Below, piece by piece: positions 6,002-8,510 of a stretch of 8,510 nucleotides of DNA. A program made the position numbers and the translations under genes. The notes beneath the pieces were generated by a model. It searched no databases. It was given only the letters and a program-made list of their open reading frames with translations, and was not told where the DNA came from. The stretch is from Verrucomicrobiota bacterium (GTDB lineage Bacteria; Verrucomicrobiota; Verrucomicrobiia; Verrucomicrobiales; DEV007). The number at the start of each line of letters is the position of its first letter. Position 1 is the stretch's first letter. The stretch lies in contig JAQCER010000093.1 in assembly GCA_027618625.1 (NCBI GenBank), positions 1-8,510 of the forward strand. Reading direction: 5' to 3'.

Positions 6002-6529
6002 ATGGCAGCGCGAAAATCCAAGCAAGCTCCTGAACCATTCATCTTCAACCCATTGTGGCTGAAAGTGGGAGCTGGGTGCTTGATGACAATCCTTGTGATT
6101 CTAGTGATTTGCTATTTTGAGGGAGTGAATCGCCAAGTGCAGGCCGACCGCCGTTTTTCCGAAGATCCAGCAGTAGCCAACTGGTACCGCGACACGAAAG
6201 AACTCGTGCGCACGCATAATCTCGGAGCGGGCAAGAGCCAGTCTTCTTCCCCCGTCGCCATCTGGTACGGGAAAATCGATGAGTGCCGCACCAGCAATCC
6301 GCGGTCCGGGGATGCGCCAGAACTGCTCGCCGTAAAGCTAGCGCAGGCTCGGTTGATGGCAGGGACGAAAGGCAAACTGGACAAGAGTGACACCGGGGTC
6401 ATCATCAGCACGCGCAACAGTGCCGTTTCGCCCCGAGTGGGAGAAGAGTGGCTGTTTTCTGTGTGGCGGGATGAACAGGGCTACAACCACACCAATTCGG
6501 CCTGTCCCTATCGGCCGCCTGGTTCGTAA
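6002..6529 (+). CDS. Single-pass membrane protein of unknown function
   Basis: ATG 6002 gives 175 residues (MAARKSKQAPEPFIF). The in-frame ATG at 5960 (14 residues longer) lies inside a promoter-like -10 box and is less likely. After a basic start, one membrane helix lies at about residues 21-40 (VGAGCLMTILVILVICYF), so about 135 residues would face the periplasm. The end, VGEEWLFSVWRDEQGYNHTN followed by SACPYRP, vaguely recalls the edge of netrin/TIMP-like folds (a strand, then a cysteine-arginine end), but this is only a resemblance and I would not assign the family. Two cysteines (DECRTS, SACPYR) could pair outside the membrane. The riboswitch-like element is upstream; 61 bases separate the stop from the next gene, likely in the same transcript. 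Confidence 0.65.
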   Translation: MAARKSKQAPEPFIFNPLWLKVGAGCLMTILVILVICYFEGVNRQVQADRRFSEDPAVANWYRDTKELVRTHNLGAGKSQSSSPVAIWYGKIDECRTSNPRSGDAPELLAVKLAQARLMAGTKGKLDKSDTGVIISTRNSAVSPRVGEEWLFSVWRDEQGYNHTNSACPYRPPGS

Positions 6530-6590
6530 GAGCCCGAACGATCAAACAATCGGCATTTACCCTGCGGGCATTACGGGCTATGATGGTCCC

Positions 6591-7049
6591 ATGCTTGGAT
6601 CGATTGTGTCACCGTTCGAAAATCTGTTGAGGCTGCTCACGGTATGCCTTGTGCTGACCCCATGGGCACCCCTGCATGCTGGACTTGAAACGGAGATCCT
6701 CGGTCAGTGGCAGTACAAAGGGAAGCAGGCGGGAGCCGAAATCGAATCAGTCGCCAAGTTCCTAAAGAGCGGTGCCTATGCTTGTGAGATGAACGTGAGC
6801 TTGTTTGGAACTCAGTCAAAAATCAAGTTCAAGGGCACCTGGCGAGTCGAGGAAGAGAAGCACGTCATCATCGAAGTAACCGAGACGAGCAGTCCATTCT
6901 TCCTCCCGAAGGGAAAGATCATGCGCAAGGAAAGCGTGAAGATCGAGGGGGACGTCATGGCGTATCAATACGCAGGCAAACCCGAGCGCGAAGTCAGAGT
7001 AAAGGAACCCGCCGAGCCAAACGAAGCGCCCCCAAGCCGGACCCAGTAA
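6591..7049 (+). CDS. Small secreted protein, lipocalin-like architecture (unassigned)
   Basis: ATG 6591 gives 152 residues with a signal peptide (hydrophobic core LLRLLTVCLVLTPW and cleavage near APLHA before GLE). The frame is open further upstream to 6387, but that part overlaps the preceding gene and has no sensible protein character, so 6591 is preferred despite a weak ribosome-binding site. The mature part begins ILGQWQYKGKQAG, then alternating strands with a G-x-W near the start, as seen in lipocalin-like and related small beta-barrel proteins (KIKFKGTWRVEEEKHVIIEV). The C-terminus (EPAEPNEAPPSRTQ) is proline- and glutamate-rich and likely flexible. Function unknown; lipid or ligand binding is conceivable but unproven. 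Confidence 0.65.
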   Translation: MLGSIVSPFENLLRLLTVCLVLTPWAPLHAGLETEILGQWQYKGKQAGAEIESVAKFLKSGAYACEMNVSLFGTQSKIKFKGTWRVEEEKHVIIEVTETSSPFFLPKGKIMRKESVKIEGDVMAYQYAGKPEREVRVKEPAEPNEAPPSRTQ

Positions 7050-7061
7050 CATCCCTGCCCA

Positions 7062-7082
7062 GAGCCCAGCCTCGGCTGGCTC
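7062..7082. terminator. Possible hairpin terminator between convergent genes
   Basis: GAGCC(C)AGC and GCTGGCTC pair across a CTCG loop, with one bulged C, 13 bases past the TAA (7047-7049) of the plus-strand secreted gene and about 105 bases past the lpxK stop on the other strand. The placement between convergent genes suits a shared terminator, but there is no T-run on either side, so intrinsic termination is uncertain. Confidence 0.4.
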
Positions 7083-7186
7083 GAAATCCTAAATCAGGAC
7101 TTCGAACTTCTGACCAGTAAGGCAGCATCAATCGATGAAGGAGCAGATTATCAAAGCGGAAACTCCAGAATCGCCCAAAATTTAAG

Positions 7187-8377
7187 TTAAAAGAACCTGC
7201 CTGCGGGCACCATCGGCCGTGGTTGACAAATACGGTTGATGCAGACATCCCACGTTTCATAGCCGGAAATGATTTCGATCTCTACCCGGAGGAAATAGAT
7301 GGGCACATCTGTGCGCTGAAGGTGGGGAAATCGCACACAGTCTTTTTCGGTAGTAACGATGCAGTCGAGATCCCGGTGCAGGCAGCGATTGATAAAATCG
7401 ATGATCTCCTTCTCAGTGTAGCGGTGATGATCTGCGTAACGTCTCACGACTTCAACGTTGGCCCCGAGACTACGCAGACCATTCTCGAAACTTTCGGGGA
7501 TAGCAATTCCACTTACGGTTCCGATGTATTTTCCCTTGAGGTATTCGAGCGGTTCACGCTTCCTCGTCAGCATGTTTTCAAGATAGAGAGGCTTGTGACG
7601 ACACTCGATTATTTCCGCAGTGCGGTTGTACTTTCGGATGCGCTTCACCAATTCGTCGTTGCTGCCGCCATCGCACTTGGTAATGAAAATGTAACTGGCA
7701 CGCCGAAGATTTTCGGGAGGTTCACGCAACGTTCCCCTTGGCAACATGTACTCGTTTCCAAAGGGCGCATAGCGATCAATCAACACAATATCGAGCCGAT
7801 GGCGCAACTTCAGGTATTGAAGCCCATCATCAAGCAGGAGAGTGTCCACGCCGAGTTCGCTGATGGCGTATCCACCAGCTTTGACCCGATCTTTGTCGAC
7901 GATCACTGCCACATCACGGAGGTTTGAAGCGAGCATGAATGGCTCATCGCCTGCGGTCTTTGAGTCGAGCAACAACTCGCGACCATCGCTCACTACCCGT
8001 GGGGGTGCCTGAATCGTTTTTCCCGTCAGGCGGAATTTCAGCCGTTGCTGCACCGGCGATTTTACGCTTTTGTATCCGCGGCTCAAAATCGCCACCTTTC
8101 GCCCGCCTTTTTGCAGCGCCTTCGCAAAGAGTTCGACCACCGGGGTCTTGCCTGTTCCACCAACGGTCAGGTTACCAATACTGATGACCATGCAGCCAAG
8201 ATTGTGTTCCCGCAGGATTCGATTGCGATAAAGGAAAAGCCGCAAGTTGATCACTTGGCGATAGACACCCGACAATCCGAAGAGGACACCTCGCAGCATC
8301 GCCGCACGCATCCCCTTTCGACGGTCGAGAATGACGTCGATAGCAAATTGTTCCAGATTCTCCAGGGATTCTTTCAA
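7187..8377 (-). CDS. lpxK: Tetraacyldisaccharide 4'-kinase (lipid A synthesis)
   Basis: LpxK phosphorylates the 4' position of tetraacyldisaccharide 1-phosphate to make lipid IVA (EC 2.7.1.130), using ATP at the inner face of the cytoplasmic membrane. In the 396-residue form from TTG 8377 the Walker A loop GGTGKT lies at 73-78 ([15 protein letters not shown]), SRGY at 99-102, AGDEP at 142-146, DDGLQ at 183-187, LPRGTLREP at 212-220, DHH at 316-318 and TTEKD at 342-346, all LpxK hallmarks in the right order. The first 60 or so residues ([18 protein letters not shown], then a hydrophobic stretch around [14 protein letters not shown]) extend the family's usual N-terminus, whose membrane-associated helix they precede. 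The frame stays open upstream to TTG 8464 and beyond, but the peptide there (RLPCCFELPSS) looks non-coding. ATG 8314, preceded by AAAGGGG, is another possible start. The frame is uninterrupted. Confidence 0.9.
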   Translation of the reverse strand: MKESLENLEQFAIDVILDRRKGMRAAMLRGVLFGLSGVYRQVINLRLFLYRNRILREHNLGCMVISIGNLTVGGTGKTPVVELFAKALQKGGRKVAILSRGYKSVKSPVQQRLKFRLTGKTIQAPPRVVSDGRELLLDSKTAGDEPFMLASNLRDVAVIVDKDRVKAGGYAISELGVDTLLLDDGLQYLKLRHRLDIVLIDRYAPFGNEYMLPRGTLREPPENLRRASYIFITKCDGGSNDELVKRIRKYNRTAEIIECRHKPLYLENMLTRKREPLEYLKGKYIGTVSGIAIPESFENGLRSLGANVEVVRRYADHHRYTEKEIIDFINRCLHRDLDCIVTTEKDCVRFPHLQRTDVPIYFLRVEIEIISGYETWDVCINRICQPRPMVPAGRFF

Positions 8378-8510
8378 GAGCGAGGACGGCAGCTCAAAGC
8401 AGCACGGCAACCTGCCACGTCTTTGCCAGGAACCAACTCTTAAGGCTATATCCGGGATTCGCAAACCACCAAACGCCTGGGAACACGGTATTCTAACGCT
8501 TTTAGGCTCA

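Noticed and set aside
6387..6590. Upstream extension of the plus-strand secreted gene
   Set aside because: It overlaps the preceding gene in another frame, and the signal peptide begins naturally at 6591.
7094..7113. Imperfect inverted repeat centred on TTCGAA in the intergenic region after lpxK
   Set aside because: Several mismatched pairs and no T-run; too weak to call a terminator or operator.
7223..7927. Long plus-strand open frame (234 codons) opposite lpxK
   Set aside because: It is the antisense of a confidently assigned lpxK, and its peptide has no recognisable domain or start signal.
8446..8508. Possible end of an upstream gene on the minus strand (S-L-K-A-L-E-Y-R-V-P-R-R-L ending at TAG 8448-8446)
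   Set aside because: Only twenty codons are visible before the edge and nothing is recognisable; a chance open frame is as likely.

Overview
The window looks like chromosomal DNA from a Gram-negative bacterium of the Verrucomicrobiota. Three things suggest this. There is a tetraacyldisaccharide 4'-kinase (LpxK, lipid A synthesis) with a long N-terminal extension. A zinc-ribbon/membrane protein is followed by a TPR/polytopic membrane protein. A secreted-protein tail carries an aspartate/asparagine-rich 'PNxIEYxL' region ahead of a 'YSTNL..W...FFRV' end, a tail style I associate with exported verrucomicrobial proteins. This placement rests on family resemblance, not on a search.

Layout: from about 5770 down to 76 every gene lies on the minus strand. 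In transcription order these are a small secreted protein of unknown function (5770-5264), a YbgC-type hotdog thioesterase (5134-4736), a FAD-dependent DAO-family oxidoreductase now split in two frames (4730-3650), a two-CxxC zinc-ribbon protein with one membrane helix (3559-2165), a TPR protein with about six membrane helices (2090-837, interrupted by an in-frame TAG), and a secreted protein split by a frame change (about 784-76). A possible further start at 33 runs off the left edge. Gaps are mostly under about 120 bases, so co-transcription of part or all of the block is plausible. On the plus strand, reading away from a shared intergenic region (5771-6001), are a single-pass membrane protein (6002-6529) and a small secreted protein (6591-7049). 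lpxK (8377-7187) comes in on the minus strand and converges on them, with a GC-rich hairpin between.

The most noticeable feature is gene damage. Three of the eight genes are interrupted. One has a premature TAG where a TPR would be expected to carry CAG. Two have frame changes, and in both a run of five G/C bases offers a one-base explanation. Either the assembly carries uncorrected errors or this is a decaying stretch; the sequence alone cannot decide. The repaired lengths (417, 359 and about 235 residues) are sensible for all three.

The other point worth checking is the divergent intergenic region. The plus strand at about 5810-5910 resembles, in the right order, the conserved core and the B12 box of a cobalamin riboswitch, but several conserved positions are lost and the box is about four bases short. 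It lies ahead of a membrane protein with no visible link to cobalamin. No mobile element, CRISPR array, tRNA or rRNA was seen. I found no convincing complete new system; the zinc-ribbon/TPR membrane pair and the divergent orphan genes are the best candidates for undescribed function.
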